This document shows, piece after piece, positions 1 through 8,211 of a stretch of DNA of 64,000 nucleotides; the stretch's first letter is position 1, and each line of letters begins with the position of its first letter. Under the pieces are notes generated by a model. The model searched no databases and was not told the origin of the DNA. It was given only the letters and a program-made list of their open reading frames with translations. Position numbers and translations under genes: made by a program. The DNA is from Sanguibacter hominis ATCC BAA-789 (GTDB taxonomy: Bacteria; Actinomycetota; Actinomycetes; Actinomycetales; Cellulomonadaceae): positions 186,001 through 250,000 of the forward strand of contig NZ_JAAXOW010000001.1 in assembly GCF_012396185.1 (NCBI RefSeq), written 5' to 3'.

Positions 1-351
1 CGCGGTCACGGGTGGTTCCTTCGGCGTCGAGCGGCACGGGGCTGCGGCAGCCGGGACGAGCGGTGCGTCCCGGGATCGGCACGGGCTGCGACGGTGCAGC
101 GGTGCGGATCTGCTCGCCGACCGGGGATCGGTCCTGCCGTCCGGTCAGCGAGCCGTCAACAACAGCGACAGAAGGCCGCCGTGCGGCGCGCGTGGGCGCG
201 CGCGACCCTGACGTCGGCACGGCTGGAGCCGTGCGCGGAGGTCAGGGGCGTCGAGGTCACGGGTGGATCCTCCGTGATGACCCGCGTGAGGACAACCCTC
301 GCCCTGGGCCGTCCCACAGTGTGGGCAGCCGTCGGGCGCGGGGACCCAGGC
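1..351. other. Unassigned 5' edge of window, no supported gene
   Basis: No recognisable protein family is encoded in either direction; open frames here are ordinary high-GC read-through without domain motifs. A 16-base sequence, GGTCACGGGTGGTTCC at 4-19, recurs with one mismatch at 255-270, and there are smaller echoes of CGGCACGGG in between. The region lies just beyond the stop of the minus-strand SDR gene, so it may hold its 3' untranslated tail. A short palindrome CCCACA-G-TGTGGG lies near 314-326. Confidence 0.3.
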
Positions 352-1206
352 TCAGGAGTTGCGCGCGACGACCGTGTTCGACGCCTGCGCGCGCGGCCGG
401 ATGATGAGCGAGTCGATGTTCACGTGGTGCGGGCGCGTGACCGTCCACACGATCGCGTCCGCGACGTCCTCGGCGAGCAGCGGCTCGGCGACGCCCGCGT
501 AGACGCGGTCAGCAGCCTCGGCGTCGCCGGCGTAACGGTTGAGCGAGAACTCCTCGGTGCGCACCATCCCCGGTGCGATCTCGATCACGCGCACCGGCTC
601 CCCCACGAGCTCGAGCCGCAGCGTGCTCGCGATGATCCGCTCGGCGTGCTTGGCGGCGACGTACCCGGCGCCGCCGGGGTACGTGTCGTGGCCTGCGGTC
701 GACGTGAGGACGACGACGTCGCCGCGACCCGACGCGCGCAGCGCGGGCAGGAGCGCCTGGGTGATGCGCAGCGTCCCGAGGACGTTCGTGTCGTACATGC
801 GCTGCCAGCGGTCGACGTCGGCCTCCGCGACGCTGTCGACGCCGAGCGCGCCGCCCGCGACGTTCACGAGCGCGTGCACGGGACCCTCCGCGGTGATGCG
901 CTCGACGGCCGCCGCGACCGCGGCGGCGTCCGTGAGGTCGGCGACGACGGGGACCGCGCCGGTCTCCTCGGCAACCTCGGCGAGGCGGTCCGCCCTCCGG
1001 GCGACGGCGTACACGTCCCAGCCGATCGAGCGCAGCAGCTCGACCGTCGCGCGGCCGATCCCCGACGACGCGCCCGTGACGACCGCGCGCAGCGCCTCGG
1101 GGCGAGCGCCCTCGTCCGGGCCACGGCGCGCAGCGCGACGACCTGCACGGGTCGCGGGGATCGTCGACTCGTCAGGGACCGAGGTGGGAGCAGCGTCATC
1201 ACTCAT
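352..1206 (-). CDS. SDR-family NAD(P)-dependent oxidoreductase
   Basis: This 284-residue protein is a classical short-chain dehydrogenase/reductase. After a roughly 40-residue disordered, Arg-rich N-terminal extension comes the Rossmann cofactor motif TGASSGIG (about 44-51), then NVAGG (115-119), the structural Asn in TNVLG, catalytic Ser169 in LTSTAG and the Tyr182-xxx-Lys186 pair (YVAAK). These are exactly the catalytic tetrad residues of classical SDRs. Substrate cannot be read from sequence; close family members are often annotated as serine/3-hydroxy acid dehydrogenases of the YdfG type. ATG 1206 was chosen because it is the first Met ahead of the Rossmann fold. It is divergent from proC, with about 150 bp between them. 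Confidence 0.88.
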   Translation of the reverse strand: MSDDAAPTSVPDESTIPATRAGRRAARRGPDEGARPEALRAVVTGASSGIGRATVELLRSIGWDVYAVARRADRLAEVAEETGAVPVVADLTDAAAVAAAVERITAEGPVHALVNVAGGALGVDSVAEADVDRWQRMYDTNVLGTLRITQALLPALRASGRGDVVVLTSTAGHDTYPGGAGYVAAKHAERIIASTLRLELVGEPVRVIEIAPGMVRTEEFSLNRYAGDAEAADRVYAGVAEPLLAEDVADAIVWTVTRPHHVNIDSLIIRPRAQASNTVVARNS

Positions 1207-1359
1207 GACCTCGATCCTCCCACGCAGCGCGCCCCCGGTCGTGCCGTCCGTCGGGCGCGGACACGTCCCCCCTGCTCGGCGCTGCGCCCTAGGCTGGTCG
1301 CACGGCCACGACAGGCCGACGTGACCCGCCGAGGCGGGCGAGGACGAGGGGCGGACTCC

Positions 1360-2178
1360 ATGAAGATCGGGTTCATCGGTGCAGGCAACATGGCGACCGC
1401 GATCGCGTCGGGCATCGTCGACCGTGGCGTCGTCCAGGGCAGCGACGTCGTCGTCCACGACGTGCACGCCGCCGGCGCGCAGGCGCTCGCCGAGCGCCTC
1501 GGCGCGACCGTCGCACCGTCGAACGAGGCGCTCGTCGACGCGGTCGACGTCGTCGTCCTCGCGATCAAGCCCCAGGTGATCCCGGCGGCGCTCCCGCCGC
1601 TCGCCGCGGCCCTCGCTGAGAGCGGCGCGCTGCTCGTCTCGATCGCCGCCGGCACGTCCCTCGCGCGGCTCGAGCAGCTCCTGGGCGACGGAGGCGCGGA
1701 CCTCCCTGTCGTGCGCGTCATGCCGAACGTCAACGCGATGGTCGGCGCGGGCATGGCCGCGGTCGCGGGCAACAAGGCCGCGAGCGAGGAGCAGGTCGCG
1801 ACGGTCGTCGACCTGTTCCGTGCGGTCGGCGACGCTATCGAGCTGCCCGAGCCCTCGTTCTCGACGTTCACCGCGATCGCGGGCAGCGCGCCCGCGTACG
1901 CGTACCTGTTCATCGACGCGCTCGCGCGCGGCGCCCTCAAGGCGGGCATGCCGAAGGCCATGGCGACACGGATCGCGGCGCAGACCGTCCTCGGCAGCGC
2001 TCGGATGATCCTCGAGTCGGACGACGCGCCCTGGGTGCTCATCGACAAGGTCTGCTCGCCGGGCGGCACGACGATCGCGGGCCTCATGGCGCTCGAGGAC
2101 GGCGGCTTCGTGTCGACCGTCGTCGACGGCGTGCAGGCCACGATCGACCGCGACCTCGAGCTCGGCGCGGGGTCCTGA
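1360..2178 (+). CDS. proC: Pyrroline-5-carboxylate reductase
   Basis: This 272-residue cytosolic enzyme carries out the last step of proline biosynthesis, the NAD(P)H-dependent reduction of 1-pyrroline-5-carboxylate to proline. The N-terminal Rossmann motif GAGNMA is at residues 7-12. AIKPQ (about 68-72), VRVMPN, the AGSAPAY helix and the C-terminal signature SPGGTTIAGL follow in the order expected for ProC. Length matches the family (about 270). The ATG at 1360 has a GAGGGG ribosome site just upstream. A TAGGCT minus-10-like hexamer at 1290-1295 would give a leader of about 58 bases. It stands alone, between the divergent SDR gene and the downstream importer. Confidence 0.95.
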   Translation: MKIGFIGAGNMATAIASGIVDRGVVQGSDVVVHDVHAAGAQALAERLGATVAPSNEALVDAVDVVVLAIKPQVIPAALPPLAAALAESGALLVSIAAGTSLARLEQLLGDGGADLPVVRVMPNVNAMVGAGMAAVAGNKAASEEQVATVVDLFRAVGDAIELPEPSFSTFTAIAGSAPAYAYLFIDALARGALKAGMPKAMATRIAAQTVLGSARMILESDDAPWVLIDKVCSPGGTTIAGLMALEDGGFVSTVVDGVQATIDRDLELGAGS

Positions 2179-2386
2179 CCCGGCTGACCGCCCGCCGGGC
2201 TCGCCCGGAGACCCCGGCGACACATGTCGGCGGTAGCGTTGTCCTCACGATCCGCCCGGCCGACCTGCCAGGTGTTGCGAGCCCGTCCATGGGCCGCCGG
2301 TCGCCCGGGACGCCCGTGTCGCGCCCCTCCCCGCAAACGTGCCGCGTCGTCGTGCCCGACGGCGCCTGCCGAGCCCAGGAGGCCCA

Positions 2387-3439
2387 GTGCCCGCAGCGTC
2401 GCCCCGCCCCGCCCTGTCGTCCCGCTCCGTCCGTGCCCGCCGCACCCTCACGGTCGCGCCCGTCGTGCTCGCCGCTCTCACGCTCGCCGCGTGCGGTGGC
2501 ACGTCGTCCCCTGGCGCGTCCGGGGCTGCGACCCCGCCGTCGGCGTCCCCCACGTCGGCGTACCCGCTGACGATCGACAACTGCGGGACGTCCGTGACCT
2601 TCGAGGCCGCTCCGACGCGGGTCGTGACGGTCAAGTCGTCGACGACCGAGATGCTCCTCGCGCTCGGTGCCGGGGACACGATCGTCGGGACGGCCTTCCC
2701 GGACGGACCAGCACCCGAGCCGTGGACCGAGGCAGCCGCAGCGGTCCCGGTGATCTCGGACAAGGTGCCGAGCAACGAGGTGGTCCTGGCTGAGGAACCC
2801 GATCTCGTCTACGCGGGCTGGGAGTCCGTGTTCTCCGCCGACGGCGCCGGCGAGCGCCCCGCGCTCGAGGCGCTCGGCGTGCGCACGCTCGTCGCGCCGT
2901 CCGCGTGCAAGGAGAAGCAGTACCGGCCCGACCCGCTCACGTTCGACGACGTGTTCGCCGAGATCACGCAGATCGGCGCGATCATGGACCGCGGCGCGGA
3001 CGCCGGGGCGCTCGTGGCGACGCAGCGCGCCGACCTCGAGACCGTCGTGCGCGACACGCGGGGGCTGAGCGCCCTGTGGTTCTCCTCGGGCTCTGACACC
3101 CCGTACGTCGGCGGCGGCATCGGTGCGCCCGCCCTCATCATGGAGACCGCAGGCCTGACCAACATCGCCGCGGACATCGACGACTCGTGGGGCCCGATGG
3201 GCTGGGAGGCCGTCGCCGCTGCGGACCCCGACGTCATCGTCCTCGTCGACTCCCCGTGGAACAGTGCCGAGAAGAAGATCGGCATCCTCGAGGGCTCCCC
3301 CGTGACCGCCGCGCTGAGCGCGGTCAAGAACAAGGCCTACGTCGTCGTGCCGTTCCCCGCGACCGAGGCAGGCGTGCGGACCGTGTCCGCAGCTGCGAGC
3401 GTCGCCGACCAGCTCACGAAGCTCACGTTCGAGGACTGA
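2387..3439 (+). CDS. Iron-siderophore/B12-type ABC substrate-binding lipoprotein, likely F420-0 uptake type
   Basis: This 350-residue exported lipoprotein starts at GTG 2387, four bases after an exact AGGAGG. A basic N-terminus and hydrophobic stretch lead to the lipobox LTLAAC, so the mature protein would be membrane-anchored. The body is a TroA/BtuF-like periplasmic-binding fold (CGTSVTF, then RVVTVKSSTTEMLLALG, later LGVRTLVAPSACKEK and GWEAVAAADPDVIVLVD). These motifs resemble my recollection of the actinobacterial group named in TIGRFAMs as the proposed F420-0 ABC transporter binding protein, rather than typical siderophore receptors; that specificity is inference. It is followed after one base by its permease and then the ATPase. 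A cofE gene lies about 9 kb downstream. Confidence 0.75.
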   Translation: MPAASPRPALSSRSVRARRTLTVAPVVLAALTLAACGGTSSPGASGAATPPSASPTSAYPLTIDNCGTSVTFEAAPTRVVTVKSSTTEMLLALGAGDTIVGTAFPDGPAPEPWTEAAAAVPVISDKVPSNEVVLAEEPDLVYAGWESVFSADGAGERPALEALGVRTLVAPSACKEKQYRPDPLTFDDVFAEITQIGAIMDRGADAGALVATQRADLETVVRDTRGLSALWFSSGSDTPYVGGGIGAPALIMETAGLTNIAADIDDSWGPMGWEAVAAADPDVIVLVDSPWNSAEKKIGILEGSPVTAALSAVKNKAYVVVPFPATEAGVRTVSAAASVADQLTKLTFED

Positions 3440-3440
3440 C

Positions 3441-4535
3441 ATGACCACGGCGACCCGCACCCCCGACGCGCGCGGCACCACCGCGCACGCCGGGGCGCCC
3501 GAGCCGGCGCCGCGTGCGCCGCGCCGGGGCGCGCGTACGGCGACGCTCGTCGCGGTCGGCGTGGTCGTCCTCGTCGCGAGCGTGCTCCTCGCGGTGCTGA
3601 TCGGCCCGGCCGACCTGCGGCCGGACGAGGTGTGGGCCTCTGTGCTGCACCACCTCGGGCTCGGCCCCGCGCCGGCCAGCGCGCTGCGTGACGCGATCAT
3701 CTGGGAGGGCCGGCTCCCCCGCACCCTGACGGCGGCGGCCGTCGGCGCCGGGCTCGCGACGTGCGGCGCCGTCATGCAGTCGCTCACACGCAACCCGCTC
3801 GCCGACCCGTACCTGCTCGGCCTGTCGTCGGGCGCGTCGCTCGGCGCCGTCATCGTGATCGTGCTCGGCGCCGGCGTCGCGCTCCCGGTCGCGGCGTTCG
3901 CCGGGTCGTCCGTCGCCCTCGTCGCGGCGCTCGGCCTCGCGGGCGCGCTCGGGTCGCTCACGCCGACGCGCACGATCCTCGCCGGGCTTGCCGTGAGCCA
4001 GCTGTGCGCCGCGGCGACGAGCTTCGTCATCTTCTGGTCCGCGACGGGCGACTCCTACCGCGAGGTCCTGTCCTGGCTTATGGGATCGGTCGCAGGGGCG
4101 TCGTGGTCGTCGGTCGCGATCGCGGCGGGCGCGCTCGCGGTCCTCGGCGTGCCGCTCGTCCTGGCGGGGAACGTGCTCGACGCGTTCACGTTCGGCGACG
4201 CCTCGGCGTCGAGCCTCGGCATCCACGTCCCGGCCGCGCGCTGGGGGTTGCTCGGCGCGGTCGCGCTGCTCACGGGTGCGCTCGTGAGCGTGTCGGGATC
4301 GATCGGGTTCGTGGGGCTGATCCTCCCGCACGCGGTCAAGGCGCTGAGCGGCGGGCGGCACCGGGTCGTGCTGCCCGTCGCGGCGCTCGCTGGCGCGAGC
4401 TTCCTCGTGTGGGCGGACACGATCGCTCGCACGGTCGTGGACCCGCGCGAGCTGCCCGTCGGGATCGTCACGGCCGCCGTCGGGGCGCCGGTGTTCGCAG
4501 CGATCCTCTGGCGCGGACGGCGGGCCGTCGCATGA
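3441..4535 (+). CDS. FecCD/BtuC-family ABC permease (putative F420-0 importer)
   Basis: This 364-residue integral membrane protein is the permease of the importer begun by the preceding lipoprotein. After a disordered N-terminus of about 30 residues there are many hydrophobic segments and FecCD landmarks: RLPRTLTAAAVGAGLATCGAVMQSLTRNP-type motif (read here as RLPRTL, then MQSLTRNPLADPYLLGLSSGA), and late IGFVGLILPH before RHRVVLPVAAL. Length is slightly above the usual 330-350. It probably acts as a homodimer in the cytoplasmic membrane. The start is one base after the upstream stop, and its own TGA overlaps the ATG of the ATPase by four bases, so the three genes form one translationally coupled operon. 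Confidence 0.88.
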   Translation: MTTATRTPDARGTTAHAGAPEPAPRAPRRGARTATLVAVGVVVLVASVLLAVLIGPADLRPDEVWASVLHHLGLGPAPASALRDAIIWEGRLPRTLTAAAVGAGLATCGAVMQSLTRNPLADPYLLGLSSGASLGAVIVIVLGAGVALPVAAFAGSSVALVAALGLAGALGSLTPTRTILAGLAVSQLCAAATSFVIFWSATGDSYREVLSWLMGSVAGASWSSVAIAAGALAVLGVPLVLAGNVLDAFTFGDASASSLGIHVPAARWGLLGAVALLTGALVSVSGSIGFVGLILPHAVKALSGGRHRVVLPVAALAGASFLVWADTIARTVVDPRELPVGIVTAAVGAPVFAAILWRGRRAVA

Positions 4536-5320
4536 GCGCAGAGGTCGGCGCGGGCTTGCGCGTCACCGGGGCGACGTGGTCGGTCACCGACCGTCGGATC
4601 GTCGACGAGATCGCGTTCACGACGCCGATCGGGACGGTGACGGGGATCCTCGGGCCCAACGGCTCGGGCAAGTCGACTCTGCTGCGGGCGCTCGCAGGGG
4701 CGCTGCGGCTCGACGACGGCGCGGCGTCGTTCGGCGGCGACGACCTGCTGCGGATGCGTCGGCGTGAGCGCGCGCGGCGCGTCGCGCTCGTCGAGCAGGA
4801 CTCGGCTCCCGACCGGTCGATCACGGTCCACGAGGCCGTCCTGCTCGGACGCATCCCCCACCGCTCTCTCCTCGCGGGTGACAGCGCGGCGGACGACGCC
4901 GCGGCGGCGACCGCGCTCACGCGCGTCGGCATGGCGGACCTCGCCGAGCGTGATCTCGCGACGCTCTCGGGCGGTGAGCGGCAGCGCGTGCACGTCGCCC
5001 GCGCGCTCGCGCAGGAGCCCGAGCTCATGCTGCTGGACGAGCCGACGAACCACCTCGACGTGTCGGCGCAGATCCGCGTGCTCGACCTCTTGCGCTCGCT
5101 GACGGGCGAGGGCGTGACCGTGGTGACTGCGTTGCACGACCTCAACCTCGCGGCGTCGTACTGCGACCGGGTCGTGCTGCTCGCGGGCGGTCGCGTCGTC
5201 GCGGTCGGCACGCCGTCCGAGGTGCTCACGCCCGAGCTCGTCAAACACGTCTACGACGTGCGGTGCGAGGTGCTGACCCATCCGACGACGGGCCGTCCGC
5301 TGCTCGCGTTCAGCAGCTGA
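4532..5320 (+). CDS. ABC importer ATP-binding protein (FecE/BtuD type)
   Basis: This 262-residue cytosolic ATPase powers the importer. Walker A is GPNGSGKST, the signature is LSGGERQR, Walker B is LMLLDEPTNHLD and the switch His is in ALHDLNLAASYCD, all in canonical order for iron-siderophore/B12 importers. The ATG overlaps the permease stop by four bases. Actinobacterial cassettes of this exact order (binding protein, permease, ATPase) have been proposed to import the coenzyme precursor F420-0. Nothing in the ATPase itself determines substrate. A transcription stop is not obvious after the gene; about 260 bases separate it from cspA. Confidence 0.88.
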   Translation: MSAEVGAGLRVTGATWSVTDRRIVDEIAFTTPIGTVTGILGPNGSGKSTLLRALAGALRLDDGAASFGGDDLLRMRRRERARRVALVEQDSAPDRSITVHEAVLLGRIPHRSLLAGDSAADDAAAATALTRVGMADLAERDLATLSGGERQRVHVARALAQEPELMLLDEPTNHLDVSAQIRVLDLLRSLTGEGVTVVTALHDLNLAASYCDRVVLLAGGRVVAVGTPSEVLTPELVKHVYDVRCEVLTHPTTGRPLLAFSS

Positions 5321-5400
5321 CGGAGGTGCGCGCGCCGCCAGCCTGCGCCGCTCGTCGGCCCGGCACGGCCCTCGCGCCCGGACGTCCCGCGCGCCAGGGC

Positions 5401-5578
5401 TAGTGCAGAAGGTCCCTGACCGCTACACTCGACGAGAAGTTGCTTTGTCTCTCGTGTCTTTGCCGCAGTGTGGGTCAGTGCCCGCGGATCTTGATCTTCA
5501 AGAGTTGACTACGGATACACCGTGACGGACAGGGCTCCGAAGTGCGGAGCCCCTCCGATCCTCTTGAAGGAGATCACC
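5401..5578 (+). promoter_or_regulatory. Long structured cspA leader with candidate promoter
   Basis: A minus-10-like TACACT is at 5424-5429, with only a weak minus-35 17 bases upstream; it would give a leader of about 145 bases. Inside the leader are a small hairpin (CTTGA 5490-5494 with TCAAG 5498-5502) and a perfect 8-bp hairpin (GGGCTCCG 5532-5539 with CGGAGCCC 5545-5552). The latter lies 13 bases before the GAAGGAG ribosome site at 5566-5572. CTCC at 5553-5556 can pair with GGAG of that site. An alternative promoter TTGACT at 5505-5510 lacks a good minus-10. Confidence 0.4.
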
Positions 5579-5782
5579 ATGACTGTTGGAACTGTGAAGT
5601 GGTTCAACGCTGAGAAGGGCTTCGGCTTCATCGCCCCCGAGGATGGCTCCGCCGACGTGTTCGCGCACTACTCCGCGATCGCGACGCAGGGCTACCGCTC
5701 GCTCGACGAGAACCAGCGCGTCGAGTTCGACGTGACCCAGGGCCCGAAGGGCCCGCAGGCGGAGAACATCCGCCCGCTCTGA
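5579..5782 (+). CDS. cspA: Cold-shock protein (CspA family)
   Basis: This 67-residue protein is a single cold-shock domain, an RNA/ssDNA-binding chaperone of the cytosol. Both nucleic-acid-binding motifs are present: RNP1 as KGFGFI (in [13 protein letters not shown]) and RNP2 as VFAHYSAI. Length and the ending [10 protein letters not shown] are typical for actinobacterial CspA/CspB. The ATG at 5579 is preceded by a strong GAAGGAG with six-base spacing; an in-frame GTG at 5522 would add residues unlike the family and is rejected. The long structured leader suggests post-transcriptional control, as in other csp genes. Confidence 0.95.
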   Translation: MTVGTVKWFNAEKGFGFIAPEDGSADVFAHYSAIATQGYRSLDENQRVEFDVTQGPKGPQAENIRPL

Positions 5783-5986
5783 TCTGAGCCGGTGACTCAG
5801 CGACGAAGCCTCGCGAGAGACGTTCGTCTGCGCTGATCCCCCCGATGCCCCGGTCCTCGCGACCGGGGCATCGGTGCATCTGCATCCAGGCATCCACAGG
5901 CACCGGCGCCCGTGCGAACGCCCTGCCCTGGCGACGTCGCCGCGGCAACCTTCTTGACCGCTCCGCAGACGACCCCAGGAGGTCCT

Positions 5987-7069
5987 GTGAGCTCTACCGC
6001 CCTGTCCGACCCGCCCGCCGCCGACTCCCCCCGCGCTCGCCAGGTCAGCGACTACACCGATCTGGCACGCGAGGTCCGCGAGGCCGGGCTGCTCGAGCGC
6101 AACTACCCGTACTACTGGGCGAAGCTCGTGGGGATGGTCGCGGTCTACGCCGCTCTCGTCACCACCTTCGTCCTGATCGGTGACACGTGGTGGCAGCTGT
6201 TCACCGCCGTGGTCGCCGCCGTCGTCATGACGCAGGCAGCGTTCCTCGGGCACGACGCCGCGCACCGCCAGATCTTCGTCTCCGGCCGCTGGAACGACTG
6301 GACGAGCCTCGTCGTGGCCAACCTCTTCGTGGGGCTGAGCTACGGGTGGTGGCAGCACAAGCACACCAAGCACCACGGCAACCCGAACAAGGATGGTGTC
6401 GATCCAGACATCGACCTGCCCGTGCTCGCGTTCACGCCCGCCCAGGCGGACGCCCGCAAGTCACGCCTGACCCAGTGGTTCACGCGCCACCAGGGCTGGT
6501 TCTTCTTCCCCCTGCTGCTCCTCGAAGGCATCGACCTGCACTACCAGGGCCTCAAGCGCGTCTTCGGTCGCGCCCCGATCTCGCGCCGCGGCGTCGAGAT
6601 CGCGTTCCTCGGCGTGCGCCTGGTCGGCTACGTGGCGCTCGTCCTGTGGGTCCTGTCCCCGCTGACCGCGCTCGCGTTCTTCGCGGTCCACCTCGGCCTG
6701 TTCGGGCTGTACATGGGTGGCTCGTTCGCGCCCAACCACAAGGGCATGCCGATCGTCCCGAAGGACCTGCGCATCGACTTCTTGCGCCGCCAGGTGCTCA
6801 TGAGCCGCAACGTCAAGGGCGGCCGGTTCATGGACGTCGCCCTCGGCGGTCTCAACTACCAGGTCGAGCACCACCTCTTCCCGTCGATCCCCCGCACGAG
6901 CCTGCGTCGCGCGAAGGTCATCGTCGAGCGCTTCTGCGCCGAGCGGGGCGTCGCCTACACGGAGACGACGCTGTTCGCGTCCTACGGGATCGTCGTCCGC
7001 TACCTCAACGAGGTGGGGCTCGGCGTGCGGGACACGTTCACGTGCCCTCTCGCGACGAGCATGCGGTAG
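5987..7069 (+). CDS. Membrane fatty-acid (acyl-CoA/acyl-lipid) desaturase
   Basis: This 360-residue di-iron membrane desaturase has all three histidine boxes: H89DAAH93, HKHTKHH (124-130) and QVEHH near residue 295. Four hydrophobic segments are arranged as two pairs around the second box. The last box having Gln before HH is typical of the front-end/delta-5/6-like group, which in actinobacteria introduces double bases of unsaturation into membrane acyl chains (a double bond at fixed carbon). No fused cytochrome b5 domain is seen. GTG 5987 has an exact AGGAGG four bases upstream. It follows cspA, a plausible membrane-fluidity neighbour. A strong hairpin terminator lies just downstream. Confidence 0.9.
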   Translation: MSSTALSDPPAADSPRARQVSDYTDLAREVREAGLLERNYPYYWAKLVGMVAVYAALVTTFVLIGDTWWQLFTAVVAAVVMTQAAFLGHDAAHRQIFVSGRWNDWTSLVVANLFVGLSYGWWQHKHTKHHGNPNKDGVDPDIDLPVLAFTPAQADARKSRLTQWFTRHQGWFFFPLLLLEGIDLHYQGLKRVFGRAPISRRGVEIAFLGVRLVGYVALVLWVLSPLTALAFFAVHLGLFGLYMGGSFAPNHKGMPIVPKDLRIDFLRRQVLMSRNVKGGRFMDVALGGLNYQVEHHLFPSIPRTSLRRAKVIVERFCAERGVAYTETTLFASYGIVVRYLNEVGLGVRDTFTCPLATSMR

Positions 7070-7097
7070 ACGTCGCACCGCACGCGGCACCTGACGC

Positions 7098-7134
7098 ACG
7101 CGAGGTCCTGCCCGCGCCGGGCAGGACCTCGCGT
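7098..7134. terminator. Bidirectional intrinsic terminator between desaturase and lacI-type gene
   Basis: A perfect 17-bp stem (7098-7114 with 7118-7134) with a three-base loop lies between two convergent genes. It is followed by a T/C-rich tail on the plus strand. It sits 29 bases after the desaturase stop and 23 bases beyond the end of the LacI gene. Confidence 0.85.
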
Positions 7135-7156
7135 GTTCTCTCGAGAGCGCAGACGG

Positions 7157-8209
7157 TCAGGTCGACGCCCGCTCGACGAGGGACGTCTGGAGCGTGATCG
7201 CGGCGGGCTCCTCACCGTCGATGACGTCGAGGAGGAGCCGCACCATCTCGGCGCTGATCCGCGCGAACGGCTGACGCATCGTCGTGAGCGGCGGGTGGAG
7301 AGCCGCGGCGACACCGGAGTCGTCGAAGCCACCCACCGCGATGTCCTCCGGGACCCGCCGTCCCTCCGCCTGGAGCGCGACGAGCGCACCCGCGGCCATG
7401 AGGTCCGACGCGACGAAGACCGCGTCGATGTCGGGGCAGCGCTCCACCAGCTCGAGCATCGCGAGACGCCCGCTCTCGCGGGAGTAGTCCCCGTGCGCCA
7501 CGCAGCGCTCGTCGAACAGCTCGCCGAGCGCCTCCTTGTATCCCTGGAGCCGGAGCTGGCCGCCCGGGGTGTCGAGCGGCCCGGTGATCGTCGCGACGCG
7601 CCGACGCCCGCGCGCGAGAAGATGCTCGGTCATGGCCCGGGCGCCGGCGAGGTCGTCGGCAGCGACGTGAGCGACCTTGCCCTCGTGACCGAGGGGCACA
7701 CCGACGGCGACGGTCGGCACCTTGTGCTTGAGCAGCTCCGTGAGCATCGGGTTGCCCTGGTGCGAGCTGATCAGCAGGACGCCGTCGACGTGACCGGCGG
7801 CGACGTACCGAGTGATCCGGGCCCGCTCCTGCGGAGTGCCCGCGACCATGAGCAGCAGCGGGATCTCGCGCTTCGCGAGCTCCTCGGCGGCGCCGCGCAG
7901 GAGCACCGAGAAGTTGGGGTCCTCGAAGAGCAGGTGCTGCGGCTCGGTGAGCAGGAACGCGACCGAGTTGGACCGGCCCGTCACGAGCGAGCGTGCGTGC
8001 TGGTTCGCCTGGTAGCCGGTCGTGCGGATCGCCTCGTTCACCGCGGCGAGCGCGTCCGGCGAGACCCAGTGCCCCCCGTTGATGACGCGGGACACGGTCC
8101 CGCGCGAGACTCCCGCCGCGGCCGCGACGTCGCGGATCGTCGGTCGGCGTCGGGGCGCCGCGGGCGTACGTCTGCCGGAGTCCTCCACAGCTCGTGAGTG
8201 TACTGACAC
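7157..8209 (-). CDS. LacI-family transcriptional regulator of the galactoside locus
   Basis: This 350-residue repressor has an N-terminal helix-turn-helix at about 24-43 (TIRDVAAAAGVSRGTVSRVI) followed by the hinge and a periplasmic-binding-like effector domain (motifs MTEHLLARGRRRVATITG and AIGGFDDSG-like VGGFDDSG). GTG 8209 has GAAGG seven bases upstream, located inside the end of the upstream permease gene, so it is the last gene of the sugar ABC operon. It probably binds the two CTGTG-N6-CACAG operators in the divergent region at 11.6-11.7 kb, repressing both its own operon and the GH42 gene until a galactoside binds. That link is inference from gene position and operator form. Confidence 0.9.
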   Translation of the reverse strand: MSVHSRAVEDSGRRTPAAPRRRPTIRDVAAAAGVSRGTVSRVINGGHWVSPDALAAVNEAIRTTGYQANQHARSLVTGRSNSVAFLLTEPQHLLFEDPNFSVLLRGAAEELAKREIPLLLMVAGTPQERARITRYVAAGHVDGVLLISSHQGNPMLTELLKHKVPTVAVGVPLGHEGKVAHVAADDLAGARAMTEHLLARGRRRVATITGPLDTPGGQLRLQGYKEALGELFDERCVAHGDYSRESGRLAMLELVERCPDIDAVFVASDLMAAGALVALQAEGRRVPEDIAVGGFDDSGVAAALHPPLTTMRQPFARISAEMVRLLLDVIDGEEPAAITLQTSLVERAST

Positions 8210-8211
8210 GG

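Noticed and set aside
352-2223. Very long minus-strand open frame covering antisense proC
   Set aside because: Only the 284 codons from ATG 1206 encode a family (SDR); the upstream part is antisense of proC, a common artefact in high-GC DNA.
2179-2386. Possible cobalamin riboswitch before the BtuF-like importer (GACCTGCC near 2260)
   Set aside because: Only the fragment GACCTGCC resembles the B12 box; the flanking bases and the other conserved elements of the cobalamin riboswitch are absent.
5522-5578. Upstream in-frame GTG start for the cold-shock protein
   Set aside because: The extra 19 residues do not match the family, and the hairpin and strong ribosome site mark this stretch as leader.
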